Shown: one piece after another, positions 1 to 7,074 of the stretch
How positions within the stretch are numbered: position 1 is the stretch's first letter
Layout of the letters: each line of letters starts with the position of its first letter
IMG/VR virus record: IMGVR_UViG_3300043411_000252
Span: 1-37,356 of that record
Source of the DNA: a virus
DNA: 37,356 bases
Strand: one strand, 5' to 3'
Program-made: the position numbers and the translations under genes
Notes under the pieces: model-generated
Told to the model about the DNA's origin: nothing
The model's database searches: none
The model's input: the letters and a program-made list of their open reading frames with translations, nothing else

Positions 1-145
1 CGCAATAGAAGCATGGCTGGTTCTGGTCATAGCGGGGTTGTACGTCTGGTAGTTGCGGAGGGTAAACCGGCGTCTGCCACGGGTCTCGCTTCTCCAGTTC
101 CGCCACTCGTCGCTCAAGCGCGGTAATGCGGTCAGAGTCGGTCAT
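1..145 (-). CDS. small coiled-coil phage protein, 3' end outside window
   Basis: Only the first 48 codons are visible; the gene continues past the left edge. It opens MTDSDRITALERRVAELEKR, a short heptad-like coiled coil, followed by a Pro/Gln-rich stretch and a Cys-x-x-Cys-like end (CFYC). Its start lies 5 bases after the stop of the upstream gene (150-323), so it is the last visible member of the leftward operon. Function not recognised; short ALERRVAELE peptides are common in phage early operons but carry no known role. Confidence 0.6.
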   Translation of the reverse strand, partial: MTDSDRITALERRVAELEKRDPWQTPVYPPQLPDVQPRYDQNQPCFYC

Positions 146-149
146 GTGG

Positions 150-323
150 CTAGGCTTCATCAAGCAATTCCTTTTCGACTATCCGCAGAACCCCGATAAT
201 CAGCGCAAGCGGTAGTCCGTTGTGTTTGTGTATCTCAGCCTTAAGCGCGTCTGCCAACTCTCCTGCGATTTGCGAATGAGGCTTGCTGGCTATCGCCATA
301 AATTTCCTTGGGTTTGTGGTCAT
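150..323 (-). CDS. hypothetical small phage protein (57 aa)
   Basis: The start is chosen at the ATG that overlaps the upstream stop as ATGA (320-323); a longer in-frame start at 344 would overlap the neighbour by 25 bases. The protein starts MTTNPRKFMAIASKPHSQIA and ends with a predicted amphipathic helix rich in Leu, Ile and Glu. No catalytic motif and no membrane segment. It is part of the tightly coupled leftward early operon. Function unknown. Confidence 0.6.
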   Translation of the reverse strand: MTTNPRKFMAIASKPHSQIAGELADALKAEIHKHNGLPLALIIGVLRIVEKELLDEA

Positions 324-796
324 GCTTCTGCATCCTTGCAACACGTCGCAATCGCTATCGTGCGCCCCTTGTGTACATGTCGTCCGGCAAGCTCATCTGC
401 GCTTGGAAGTCCGTTGATAACAGCAGCGACTTCGCATCGCTCACATAAAACGCGGCCTTCGGGTGGAAAGGCAAGAAAAGTTAGATTCTTACCATCAGAG
501 GAAGTAGCCATTCCACACCAGAAATGAATCCCTACATGCGGGCCAGTGCGATGCAGGTTGTATGTTGACCCACTACGCGGCCTATGAATCAATGTTCCGC
601 GAGAATTTTCGACAAATGGAGCACAACTAGCCCAAGGGAATTGTCCTTTAGCAACTTTCCTTGGACGTTCAAGCGCAAACTTTTGAATGGCTTCGGTCAT
701 CATTTCCCCTCCAGTATCGAAGGTGCGAACGGGTGCAGTTTTTGTTTTGCCTTCAGATACGCATGAGTCGCGCAGATTTTTTATCAGGTCACTCAT
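320..796 (-). CDS. hypothetical protein with Cys/His-rich C-terminus
   Basis: The C-terminal half has the Cys pattern LCERCE followed by AGRHVH and a terminal TCC, which suggests a small metal-binding fold; an upstream FWCG adds another Cys. Start choice is uncertain. ATG at 796 follows a weak GAGTGAG site, whereas ATG codons at 703 and 700 (MMTEAIQKF) sit directly behind a strong GGAGGGG site, so the real protein may be about 127 residues. It overlaps the downstream gene as ATGA. The Cys/His part resembles unnamed phage proteins I have seen; function not known. Confidence 0.6.
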   Translation of the reverse strand: MSDLIKNLRDSCVSEGKTKTAPVRTFDTGGEMMTEAIQKFALERPRKVAKGQFPWASCAPFVENSRGTLIHRPRSGSTYNLHRTGPHVGIHFWCGMATSSDGKNLTFLAFPPEGRVLCERCEVAAVINGLPSADELAGRHVHKGRTIAIATCCKDAEA

Positions 797-803
797 GGCT
801 TGC

Positions 804-959
804 TCACTCGAATAAGTAATGCGCCACAAAAAAAGCGCAAAGGAAGTCGAAATAACACATTGCCACTATTGCTGATCGTGTAAGCAAGTCGACATCGGCA
901 AGAAAAAATATCACTGGAACTTGCAATGCTGCCAAAAAACTAATCAGTAGTCGCTTCAT
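804..959 (-). CDS. small membrane protein (51 aa)
   Basis: The start is the ATG at 959, preceded by AAAGGAAAATC, a good ribosome site, and overlapping the end of the upstream gene by 20 bases. The product is almost entirely hydrophobic: a first segment around residues 4-22 (LLISFLAALQVPVIFFLA) and a second around residues 29-47, so probably two membrane helices with a short polar link. No lysis gene motif is recognised. Its position in the early operon argues against a holin role, but this cannot be excluded. Confidence 0.55.
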   Translation of the reverse strand: MKRLLISFLAALQVPVIFFLADVDLLTRSAIVAMCYFDFLCAFFVAHYLFE

Positions 960-1293
960 GATTTTCCTTTGTGAAAATTGAAAGTGCGAAGTCGCAGAAT
1001 GTTTCGTGCAAATCAACAAGATATGAATTACCGTAGTTGTCGTGCCTTTGTACATCGTGCTTTGCCGCAATTTGCTTGATATGCGCGGTGAGTCTGGTGT
1101 TTGCTTGCTCAAGCGTTGTAGCGTGTAGCGCCATCGTTTCAAATTCCGCTTGTGCCTTAAACAACCTGGCCTTGGTAATCTTAAGCTGCCTCTTTAGCCC
1201 CTCAAGCTCGGCTATCCTGTCGGTGTGGTACTTATCCCTTGCTCGCAAGCAATCGAGTTCATTGGCGAACATTGACATTACAGGTGCGTTCAT
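940..1293 (-). CDS. hypothetical coiled-coil protein
   Basis: 117 residues. The middle (about residues 18-75) has a strong heptad pattern of Leu, Ile and Ala with Lys, Glu and Arg (AELEGLKRQLKITKARLFKA), indicating a coiled coil. ATG is preceded by AAGGGAGTGGGA. It overlaps the upstream gene by ATGA. Phage early operons often carry such coiled-coil proteins of unknown role. No enzyme motif visible. Confidence 0.65.
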   Translation of the reverse strand: MNAPVMSMFANELDCLRARDKYHTDRIAELEGLKRQLKITKARLFKAQAEFETMALHATTLEQANTRLTAHIKQIAAKHDVQRHDNYGNSYLVDLHETFCDFALSIFTKENHEATTD

Positions 1294-1577
1294 TTCCCAC
1301 TCCCTTCTGTGTCTGGTCTGGCGAGGATGAAGTCACGCAAACAACACGCCCTCTCTTGTCGCGCAGCTAATGCTTTGCCTTTTGGCAATTCAATACCAAG
1401 CAACAGTCCCGCTAAGCTATCTAACGCCTCTTGCTGACTCGGCGTAGGTATGGGTGCGGGGTTTCTAAGTTGCATTTCCGCTTCCCGTAATTCATCAAGA
1501 GTAATGTTGTGCAAATCCACTTGGCGTAGATACTCAGCTTTCCAGTCGTGGTTGTCTGGTGGTATGGGTGCGCTCAT
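1290..1577 (-). CDS. hypothetical protein (95 aa)
   Basis: ATGA overlaps at both ends show it is translated with its neighbours. The N-terminal half is helical and acidic (EYLRQVDLHNITLDELREAE); a Pro-rich linker (PAPIPTPSQ) leads to a Leu-rich segment and a CC pair near the C-terminus. No recognised domain. Function unknown. Confidence 0.6.
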   Translation of the reverse strand: MSAPIPPDNHDWKAEYLRQVDLHNITLDELREAEMQLRNPAPIPTPSQQEALDSLAGLLLGIELPKGKALAARQERACCLRDFILARPDTEGSGK

Positions 1578-1882
1578 CGCTTGAGACTCCTTAGTTCGTT
1601 TCCATAATCATCAGCATCGAGCGTATGTCCTCGCGTAGCTTGCCACTCAATTCCCGTTGTTAGCGCCTCATTCCACAGCGCATCATCATGTGCCTTGAGT
1701 GCGGATAGGTCGTCTGTGGTGGCAAGGGCTAGTATCTTTTCTGTGACGTGGAATTGCTCGGCTTCAATTGCGTAACTAGCCTTCTCAATCACGTCCTTCA
1801 AACTAGCAATCCGCGCCTGTTGCGCCACAACCTGCGCTTTCAGTTGGGCGAGTTCTTCGTCGTGCTGTGTGGTGTCGGTCAT
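1574..1882 (-). CDS. hypothetical coiled-coil protein (102 aa)
   Basis: The start at 1882 (MTDTTQHDEELAQLKAQ) is chosen because it overlaps the upstream stop as ATGA and lies behind AAGGAGGTGAAACC, one of the strongest ribosome sites in the operon; a longer frame upstream is rejected. Residues 8-35 look like a coiled coil and the remainder is helical. Acidic overall. Function unknown. Confidence 0.65.
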   Translation of the reverse strand: MTDTTQHDEELAQLKAQVVAQQARIASLKDVIEKASYAIEAEQFHVTEKILALATTDDLSALKAHDDALWNEALTTGIEWQATRGHTLDADDYGNELRSLKR

Positions 1883-2202
1883 GGTTTCACCTCCTTGAAC
1901 CATGCTGCGTTGAACGCCTCGGATGCCTTTTGGGGACTTCCCCCGAATCCGCATACGCCTTCTTGAATGTTCTCCCCGTACAAAGCGCACCACATATTTC
2001 CGTCCAAATACATCTTTGGGCGCAGTCGCGTGAACGGTTGTGAAAGGTCATAAAGAAGGCCATCAATATCCCCTTTGATTTGGAAAGTCATGTGTGAAAT
2101 ATCAAAGGCACTTCTGGCAACCTCCGTAACCGCATCGGCTATATTGCCGCCTGAAATTCGGCTTCTTACCGCGTCATAAATTGCTTGGTAACTATCGCTC
2201 AT
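1879..2202 (-). CDS. hypothetical protein (107 aa)
   Basis: The first third (SYQAIYDAVRSRISGGNIADAV) resembles N-terminal helices of several small phage proteins I cannot name. A Gly-rich, aromatic C-terminal part (YLDGNMWCALYGENIQEG) looks like a compact beta fold in which an enzyme-like or binding role is possible but not shown. Overlaps both neighbours by ATGA; the ribosome site of the next gene is coded inside its last codons. Confidence 0.6.
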   Translation of the reverse strand: MSDSYQAIYDAVRSRISGGNIADAVTEVARSAFDISHMTFQIKGDIDGLLYDLSQPFTRLRPKMYLDGNMWCALYGENIQEGVCGFGGSPQKASEAFNAAWFKEVKP

Positions 2203-2540
2203 TTCATCGCTCTCCCAATTTCCACGGCAACAAGAAAAATAGCTTCACGCATCGCACGCAGATCATCGTCTGGGATGGCGGGGTTGAAATCGACGTATTT
2301 AGCGCATAGAAACGTATCTGTAAAATTATCCGCGCTAACACTGTTAGCGTCTTTTAGCCAGCTAATCCGAATCCGCAGCTTCACTTGCAGTCGCTGGCTG
2401 TCGTCGCCGTCATCATGCGGAAGCCATCGGCGCGATAATCCACTGCGCTTGTAGTAATACTCACCTAGCGCGTCGTTCCACCAGCCTTTAAGCCCCGCTG
2501 CCTTAGCAGCCAGTTCCATCTGTTCGCGTGTCGGGTTCAT
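2199..2540 (-). CDS. hypothetical protein (113 aa), phage ASCH/DUF-like small protein
   Basis: The start at 2540 (MNPTREQMELAAKAAG) is chosen because it overlaps the upstream stop as ATGA and follows AGGAAGCAATC; a longer frame starts at 2582. The protein has a GWWNDALGEYYYKR segment and a string of basic and acidic residues, then a long C-terminal helix (DDLRAMREAIFLVAVEIGRAM). This layout, a phage sample-type protein describing WNP..DDGDALRLAV, recurs in phage early operons with no assigned function. Confidence 0.6.
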   Translation of the reverse strand: MNPTREQMELAAKAAGLKGWWNDALGEYYYKRSGLSRRWLPHDDGDDSQRLQVKLRIRISWLKDANSVSADNFTDTFLCAKYVDFNPAIPDDDLRAMREAIFLVAVEIGRAMK

Positions 2541-2734
2541 GATTGCTTCCTGAGTTCGGCGGCTTTTGCTTCCAACTTCCACGCAAGGCTATTAACACCC
2601 TGCCCGTCAAGTTCCGCGGCCACTTCATCCAGCGCCTCGGCTTGGCATAGATTGGCGAAGCGAGTTATGTGTTCGTCAAATCGCTTCTCAGTGCCAGATA
2701 AATCCCATAATTCTGTTGCTCGTTCTGGTGTCAT
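2537..2734 (-). CDS. hypothetical helical protein (65 aa)
   Basis: Preceded by CGGAGGAAAT, a strong ribosome site. Entirely helical by residue pattern, with acidic and Leu/Ala-rich segments (LCQAEALDEVAAELDGQG). Overlaps the next gene by ATGA. No motif recognised; function unknown. Confidence 0.6.
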   Translation of the reverse strand: MTPERATELWDLSGTEKRFDEHITRFANLCQAEALDEVAAELDGQGVNSLAWKLEAKAAELRKQS

Positions 2735-2752
2735 ATTTCCTCCGTAGCTGTA

Positions 2753-2965
2753 TCAATAATTCATTGCTTCACGGATGTCACGAATCTTCATTCCAAGCAG
2801 CGGCGCGAGTTCAATCTTGCTGGCTTCGAGTCGTGCGATTTCAGCTTGCATCTGCGCGATTTTGTTGTCGATGTTCTCGCCAACGGTGATGTTTTGCTGG
2901 ACTTGCAAACCCGCTTCTGCGTAGCCGACCATTACCTTCTGTGCGTTGTTTATTCCGTAGTTCAT
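2753..2965 (-). CDS. hypothetical coiled-coil protein (70 aa)
   Basis: The ATG overlaps the stop of the preceding 39-residue gene (ATGA) and follows AAAGGAGATTCAAA. Residues 30-58 (IDNKIAQMQAEIARLEASKI) form a clear coiled coil. The protein begins and ends with the same short peptide MNY, a coincidence worth noting only because the gene is bounded by 14-base direct repeats (2744-2757 and 2987-3000). Function unknown. Confidence 0.65.
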   Translation of the reverse strand: MNYGINNAQKVMVGYAEAGLQVQQNITVGENIDNKIAQMQAEIARLEASKIELAPLLGMKIRDIREAMNY

Positions 2966-3081
2966 TTTGAATCTCCTTTAGTTGATGTAGCTGTATCAAT
3001 TAAGACTCGTTCCACGCTAGGTGTGAGTTGACCTGCATTCCGTAGCTCGGTGAGGATGCGGGATAGGTCGTGGATGGTCAT
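2962..3081 (-). CDS. hypothetical 39-aa protein
   Basis: A short gene with convincing translation signals: AAGGAGAAATCGAA in front of the ATG, an ATGA overlap with the upstream gene at 3078-3081 and another with the downstream gene at 2962-2965. It reads MTIHDLSRILTELRNAGQ at the N-terminus, a helix-rich sequence. Its last codons carry one copy of the 14-base repeat GTAGCTGTATCAAT (complement). Function unknown. Confidence 0.6.
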   Translation of the reverse strand: MTIHDLSRILTELRNAGQLTPSVERVLIDTATSTKGDSK

Positions 3082-3221
3082 TTCGATTTCTCCTTTTTCA
3101 TCGCATTGACAAACTCATCCACCTTTTTAGCTTGTGGAATTGTTAGCCAGTAAGACTTTCTGACATTACCGGCTGCTTTCTGATTGGCTACGAATAGCCG
3201 TTGGCGTTCTGCATTAGTCAT
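3078..3221 (-). CDS. small basic protein, paralogue of 3427-3567
   Basis: 47 residues from the ATG at 3221, which overlaps the upstream stop as ATGA. It starts MTNAERQRLFVANQ and has the core NVRKSYWLTIPQAKKVDEFV, matching the product of 3427-3567 at most positions. Lys- and Arg-rich, helical, possibly nucleic-acid binding; it resembles a mini ribbon-helix-helix or partition-type small protein only in size. The two copies flank an unrelated gene (3218-3430), which suggests tandem duplication with an insertion. Confidence 0.65.
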   Translation of the reverse strand: MTNAERQRLFVANQKAAGNVRKSYWLTIPQAKKVDEFVNAMKKEKSK

Positions 3222-3430
3222 GTTGTTGTAGCCCTTGGTTTCGTAGCCGCAATGGTTCCGACGAGGCGCAATCCAGAGGTCATCGGTTCGCACCTTAATG
3301 GTTGAACGCTACTAAAAATAGTTTCGCCGTCCAACAGGGAAATGATTTTGTTTTGCCCGAAATCACGACTAACGCCTTCGCTGAAATACCAATTTCTGTC
3401 GTCGGCGTACACGCATTTTTTTTCGTTCAT
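3218..3430 (-). CDS. hypothetical protein (70 aa)
   Basis: Lies between two paralogous small genes, sharing ATGA overlaps with both. Sequence starts MNEKKCVYADDRNWYFSEGV; there is one Cys near each end of the first two thirds and a basic C-terminus (ATKPRATTT). No recognised domain. The translation coupling supports it as real; function unknown. Confidence 0.55.
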   Translation of the reverse strand: MNEKKCVYADDRNWYFSEGVSRDFGQNKIISLLDGETIFSSVQPLRCEPMTSGLRLVGTIAATKPRATTT

Positions 3431-3567
3431 TTCACTTTCTCCTTAATCATCTTGACAAAATCATCCACCTTTTTTGCTTGCTGAACTGTTAGCCAGTAAG
3501 ACTTCCTGACATTGTTGAGTTTCCGTTGATTGGCCACAAACAGCCGTTGGCGTTCTGCATTAGTCAT
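3427..3567 (-). CDS. small basic protein, paralogue of 3078-3221
   Basis: 46 residues, MTNAERQRLFVANQRKLNNV at the N-terminus, then RKSYWLTVQQAKKVDDFV and a basic end (KEKVK). The start lies behind GGAGGCACTAGCT; the stop overlaps the next start as ATGA. Near-identical to 3078-3221 over its first 14 residues and its central core. Function unknown. Confidence 0.65.
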   Translation of the reverse strand: MTNAERQRLFVANQRKLNNVRKSYWLTVQQAKKVDDFVKMIKEKVK

Positions 3568-3569
3568 AG

Positions 3570-3805
<236 letters not shown>

Positions 3806-3818
<13 letters not shown>

Positions 3819-4117
3819 GACTCATGCACCGGAACGGCAAAGATTTCCGCGCCTTCTGGAATCTGAACGTCAGCTATCGGGCGCAAATCGGCTTTCTTGG
3901 TGTTTTCAATCATTCCGGCAAATCCAACGGATTCCCACTTAAAAACATGCAGGGCGCGAGTTAGTGTAATAAACCCGTTTTCTCGCTTCACATCTCCGGC
4001 GAAAATCCATCCACGATCAACCACAATAATCGCTCGGTTGCCAGTAGGCGCAGCCTTAATGCTGTCTGCTCGGACGTATGAAACATTGTTAATCTGAATC
4101 GTTGTTGGTGTGTTCAT
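3806..4117 (-). CDS. hypothetical protein (103 aa)
   Basis: ATG follows AAAGGAAAAGGAA. The sequence alternates short beta-like strands (TIQINNVSYVRAD, RAIIVVDRGWIFAGDV, GFITLTRALHVFKW), which suggests a small beta-barrel or SH3-like fold. RAIIVVDRGWIFAGDV recalls an unnamed phage family found beside recombination genes; no function is known to me. It lies directly downstream of the ERF/YqaJ/SSB-like block. Confidence 0.65.
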
Positions 4118-4167
4118 TTCCTTTTCCTTTAGTTGATTAGATACTGTTAGTGATAACGTGTCAAGGG

Positions 4168-4536
4168 TTATTTGTACTTAGCCATCCGGCGGGAAATACG
4201 CGATTCAAGGTCGTGCGCCATGCTGTTAGAAAGGAAAGGGATGTCGGATTCAAATTCGCTGAAGTCAGCCGGCGCACCGCCCGTAGGTTTGGCTTGATTA
4301 GCGGCCTTTGGAGCATCGTTTTGACCGTCCTTAGGCTTTGGGTCGAACAGGTTAAAAAACACCCTGTCATCGCCTTCCTTACGCGGCAGGGCGGCTAAAT
4401 TGATGTGTGGGAAAACTACGCCGTAGGTCTTACCGTTGTGTTCGTGGATTTCGCCTATTTTCAGCCACACGGTTTTTTCGTTGCCGTTCTTGTCGGTGTA
4501 TTTGCGTTGGGCTACGCAGAGTTCTTTTGTAATCAT
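4168..4536 (-). CDS. SSB-like protein of the recombination module (tentative)
   Basis: 122 residues with an OB-like N-terminal half (KYTDKNGNEKTVWLKIGEI) and a disordered linker, then an acidic segment ending ESDIPF at about residues 96-101. DIPF is the tip of bacterial SSB C-terminal tails, which bind exonucleases, RecO and primase; here about 20 basic residues follow it, which is unusual. The gene overlaps the YqaJ exonuclease by ATGA. Family assignment is inference from context and the tail motif; it could instead be an unrelated accessory protein. Confidence 0.45.
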   Translation of the reverse strand: MITKELCVAQRKYTDKNGNEKTVWLKIGEIHEHNGKTYGVVFPHINLAALPRKEGDDRVFFNLFDPKPKDGQNDAPKAANQAKPTGGAPADFSEFESDIPFLSNSMAHDLESRISRRMAKYK

Positions 4537-5153
4537 TTTGTCGTGTCCTGTATTTGGTTGAGATCGGAAACCATTTGTTCGATTTCGCCGTTGAATTTCA
4601 AAACCTCGGTTTCGAGTTTGAGTGATAGAACTTCATCATCAATTACCCGCATTACTTTGATTCGCATACGTTCCGGCATTCGCGGGTCGAACGAAACGTA
4701 GTCGCACCACTTCCGGCCAGTGCAAAGCATCTGCCACGCCATCTGCAAAACGTATTTGTTCGGTATCTTGCCGGTGAGTAGGAAGTCAATATGCGTTGCC
4801 GTGTTCGGACACTTGATTTCGACCAACCCATCGTCGACAAGGCCATCAGGCGAAGCCCCAGACATAGCAATCTTTGGGTGATGGATAAACCCTACCTCTT
4901 GAACGATAACGCCGCGCTGAATCTCATAGGTCGCTCTGGCGAAAGGCTCTTGTTCCGTTCCCCATTGCATTGCGGCATTGGTAAAGCCTTCGGGTATTTG
5001 TCCGGTTAGTCGTTGAGCAACCAATTCGGCGCGGTAATTGGCTCTAGTAGCTGCTTCGCCGGTCTTAGTCGTTGCCAGTACGTCTGCCATGCGGGAAGCC
5101 GTGATAAATCCGCACCGTTCGGCTAACCATTCGGGAGTTCCTTGGTCGCTCAC
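4533..5153 (-). CDS. YqaJ-family viral exonuclease (lambda Exo-like)
   Basis: 206 residues, usual length for the family. It is a 5'-3' double-strand DNA exonuclease expected to make single-stranded tails for the annealing protein next door. Visible motifs: TASRM (18-22), QWGTEQEPFAR (63-73), catalytic Asp in GASPDG (D103) and the E-x-K pair in VEIKCP (E112, K114), followed by YVLQMAWQM. Start is GTG at 5153, overlapping the ERF stop as GTGA. Together with 5150-5767 it forms the classical two-component phage recombinase. Confidence 0.93.
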   Translation of the reverse strand: MSDQGTPEWLAERCGFITASRMADVLATTKTGEAATRANYRAELVAQRLTGQIPEGFTNAAMQWGTEQEPFARATYEIQRGVIVQEVGFIHHPKIAMSGASPDGLVDDGLVEIKCPNTATHIDFLLTGKIPNKYVLQMAWQMLCTGRKWCDYVSFDPRMPERMRIKVMRVIDDEVLSLKLETEVLKFNGEIEQMVSDLNQIQDTTK

Positions 5154-5767
5154 TTTGCGGCCTCGGCCTTCTCTGCGAATTTCGACGCAAGCAATTCTTG
5201 AACCTTTTTACCTAGCAACTTGAACGCCGCTGCGTCATTCGCCGCCATTGCCGCCTCTTTAGCTTTCAGGTACATGAATTCAAGCACCTGCTTATTTGGT
5301 GCTGAATTGATCGCCTCCATGTGCGTTAAAAGGTCAAAGCCCTCGTTGTAGCGCGATTCATCATCCTCGCCGGATTCAATCTCAAACACTTTCAAAACCA
5401 GCGCCTTTTTAGCGTAGCTGAGTGCTTTGCCAGGCGCTTTGTCGCCTTGGTCGTTCGCGTGCGCCGAAACTGACGCAACGAACCTATCGGCAGAATCATC
5501 CATATTTACGAAGGTGAATTCATAAACCGCCTCGACTCGGATGATCGGCGTTCCCTTGCTTGTCTTTTCGCCGGTATCAATCGTTACCGATGAAACAAGG
5601 CTAGGAAAAATCACAATCCCTGCTTCAACCAGATGATCTCGCACCATCGCCGTAACTTGGTCGTGCGTCACAGCCTTGTAGGTCTGCACAGCCTTTTCTT
5701 TCTTGATGTAATCAATCTTTTTGCGGACTGCATTGATTCGCTGAAAGATGTTTAGCTTGTCGCTCAC
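5150..5767 (-). CDS. erf: ERF-family single-strand annealing protein
   Basis: 205 residues. The ERF signature DQGDKAPGKALSYAKK lies at about residues 106-121, followed by GEDDES; the N-terminal half has the usual helix-strand layout. It pairs complementary single strands, probably those made by the YqaJ exonuclease, during genome repair, concatemer formation or circularisation. Start GTG at 5767 follows AGGAAGGTTTGAA. The C-terminus is Ala/Lys/Glu-rich and probably flexible. Gene order ERF, exonuclease, SSB-like is typical of lambdoid left operons. Confidence 0.9.
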   Translation of the reverse strand: MSDKLNIFQRINAVRKKIDYIKKEKAVQTYKAVTHDQVTAMVRDHLVEAGIVIFPSLVSSVTIDTGEKTSKGTPIIRVEAVYEFTFVNMDDSADRFVASVSAHANDQGDKAPGKALSYAKKALVLKVFEIESGEDDESRYNEGFDLLTHMEAINSAPNKQVLEFMYLKAKEAAMAANDAAAFKLLGKKVQELLASKFAEKAEAAK

Positions 5768-5796
5768 TTCAAACCTTCCTGCCGCACATGGCGGCG

Positions 5797-5958
5797 TTAA
5801 AAAATCCTGCTATTGATTTCAAGTTCCCATTGCTTCAATTCGAGTTCGGAGATTTCGCGCTGCAACTGTTGGATATTGGCAGGATTGCGGCCTGTGCTTC
5901 TGGCTATGACAATTTCATGGCGCAAGCACCAGAGCATAAAGCGGTAGAAGTAGGTCAT
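5797..5958 (-). CDS. hypothetical 53-aa protein
   Basis: Behind AAGGAGGCTAA, one of the best ribosome sites in the operon, and overlapping the upstream stop as ATGA. The sequence starts MTYFYRFMLWCLRHEIVIAR and continues with a short coiled-coil (QQLQREISELELKQWELEI). Looks like a small helical protein; a weak membrane affinity of the N-terminus is possible. It sits just ahead of the ERF gene. Function unknown. Confidence 0.6.
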   Translation of the reverse strand: MTYFYRFMLWCLRHEIVIARSTGRNPANIQQLQREISELELKQWELEINSRIF

Positions 5959-6155
5959 TTAGCCTCCTTTGTTATGCCGCGCCACGGTAGGGATTGATTC
6001 AATGATGGTTGATTTATCGGATCATCAGGGTTGGAAACATGAAATTTTTTCCCATCCCAATAACAACTCATTGCCCCGAATAGTGCGGAATTGCGCTCAT
6101 AAACACCAACTCTTACCGGCTTCTGGTCGCCGCGATACCATCCTGTGCGCCTCAT
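5955..6155 (-). CDS. hypothetical protein with WYRGDQKPVRVGVYER motif (66 aa)
   Basis: Start at 6155 (MRRTGWYRGDQKPVRVGVYE) is chosen from the ATGA overlap with the upstream 35-residue gene; longer starts exist at 6164 and 6179. The motif, followed by a Cys-Tyr-Trp-Asp-Gly-Lys segment, recurs in small phage proteins of beta-strand type with no known function. Part of the leftward operon. Confidence 0.65.
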   Translation of the reverse strand: MRRTGWYRGDQKPVRVGVYERNSALFGAMSCYWDGKKFHVSNPDDPINQPSLNQSLPWRGITKEAK

Positions 6156-6259
6156 ACGCTCCATCCTAGCGACACACAAACAAAGGTTAAAAAGGAAACT
6201 ACTATCATCAAACCAAGCCAGACTTGGAATGAGTAAGGTGGTTCGTCGTGGTCGTTCAT
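6152..6259 (-). CDS. single-span membrane peptide (35 aa)
   Basis: MNDHDEPPYSFQVWLG, then a hydrophobic span LMIVVSFLTFVCVSLG to near the C-terminus. Both ends overlap neighbours by ATGA (6152-6155 and 6256-6259). The topology (short acidic outside or cytoplasmic N-terminus, one helix) fits a small inner-membrane peptide; role unknown. Confidence 0.55.
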   Translation of the reverse strand: MNDHDEPPYSFQVWLGLMIVVSFLTFVCVSLGWSV

Positions 6260-6618
6260 GCTATCTCTCCTGTTTTTTCAGCATCATTCAATCGGTCGGC
6301 TCGGTCACATTCCGCGTCATACTTAGCATTCGGCGGCATGATGTAATTGCCTACTGGCGGAAGTTTGAATTCACGCGACGCGGTTTGTTTCTTAATCCGC
6401 ATAATCCACAACGCCACCTGCGTACAGTAGATAGCGCGTTTCAGGTCGCCATAGTGCAAGAAGCGATAAGCGCAGTCCTTATAGAACTTGTCAGCAGTCA
6501 AACTCCCCGAACTACCTAATGCAAGCCTTGCGCTAATCATTGCCTTGTCGCTTGAGTAATCCGGCGAGCTATACCGCTGTGATTGCAAGCGGACTAGGCG
6601 TTTTTCTGTGGCGTTCAT
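6256..6618 (-). CDS. hypothetical protein (120 aa)
   Basis: Start 6618 (MNATEKRLVRLQSQRYSS) is taken from the ATGA overlap with the upstream gene. A Tyr- and Arg-rich helical protein with a KRAIYCTQVALWIMRI core that might be a buried helix pair. Ends acidic (DRADRLNDAEKTGEIA). No family recognised. Confidence 0.6.
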   Translation of the reverse strand: MNATEKRLVRLQSQRYSSPDYSSDKAMISARLALGSSGSLTADKFYKDCAYRFLHYGDLKRAIYCTQVALWIMRIKKQTASREFKLPPVGNYIMPPNAKYDAECDRADRLNDAEKTGEIA

Positions 6619-6992
6619 TTGACTGTGCTCCAATCGAATTTTTTATCTAGCGCACGAGTTCCAACTTTCATTCTGCCAAGCGAACCCGGAACAGCTTTAA
6701 TTCCACAGGCGCGTCTTGCCGCATTGATTTGATTAGCGTTACTTCTAGCCTCCCACATAACATCGGATAGACGACGAAAATTCGTATGCACAAACGACTT
6801 GAGCTTTCTATCAGCAAGCCATGCAACGCCCAAGATAGTAGCCACTTCGTCATATGATATTTTCAGGCCGTTAGTTCTTTCGACGTGGCGCGGTATGTCG
6901 TGCGTTGTTCCATCGGCTTCCCAAACAGCGATTAGTGCATCTGCCACAGCAAGGCGCATTTCATGGCTTATGGTCTTTTCTGTATCACTCAT
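6615..6992 (-). CDS. first gene of leftward operon, hypothetical (125 aa)
   Basis: Preceded by AGGGAGATGAA and lying 33 bases downstream of the -10 box of the left promoter, so it is the promoter-proximal early gene. The sequence has a helix-turn-helix-like stretch (KISYDEVATILGVAWLADRK), followed by a basic region (NFRRLSDVM, AARRACGIK). A DNA-binding or antitermination role, as for lambda N in the same position, is possible but is only inference; there is no Arg-rich N-terminus of the lambda N type. Confidence 0.6.
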   Translation of the reverse strand: MSDTEKTISHEMRLAVADALIAVWEADGTTHDIPRHVERTNGLKISYDEVATILGVAWLADRKLKSFVHTNFRRLSDVMWEARSNANQINAARRACGIKAVPGSLGRMKVGTRALDKKFDWSTVK

Positions 6993-7024
6993 TTCATCTC
7001 CCTATTGACTGCTAACTTGGCGCT

Positions 7025-7052
7025 ACTTTACGCCTTCAAATAATCTTGTCAA
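7025..7052 (-). promoter_or_regulatory. leftward early promoter
   Basis: On the minus strand: -35 TTGACA (7047-7052), 16-base spacer, -10 TAAAGT (7025-7030). It drives the 6992-1 operon. Its -35 box shares bases with the rightward -35 box at 7046-7051. Confidence 0.65.
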
Positions 7053-7074
7053 GCCCCTTGCTAATATTTATTTT
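7046..7074 (+). promoter_or_regulatory. rightward promoter (candidate 1)
   Basis: -35 TTGTCA (7046-7051), 17-base spacer, -10 TATTTT (7069-7074). It overlaps the leftward promoter back to back, so the two probably exclude each other. Confidence 0.5.

Noticed and set aside
4151-4170. TGATAAC...GTTATTT pair between minus-strand genes, resembling a collapsed attC-like site
   Set aside because: No complementary box is found at the other end of either neighbouring gene, and no arms are present.
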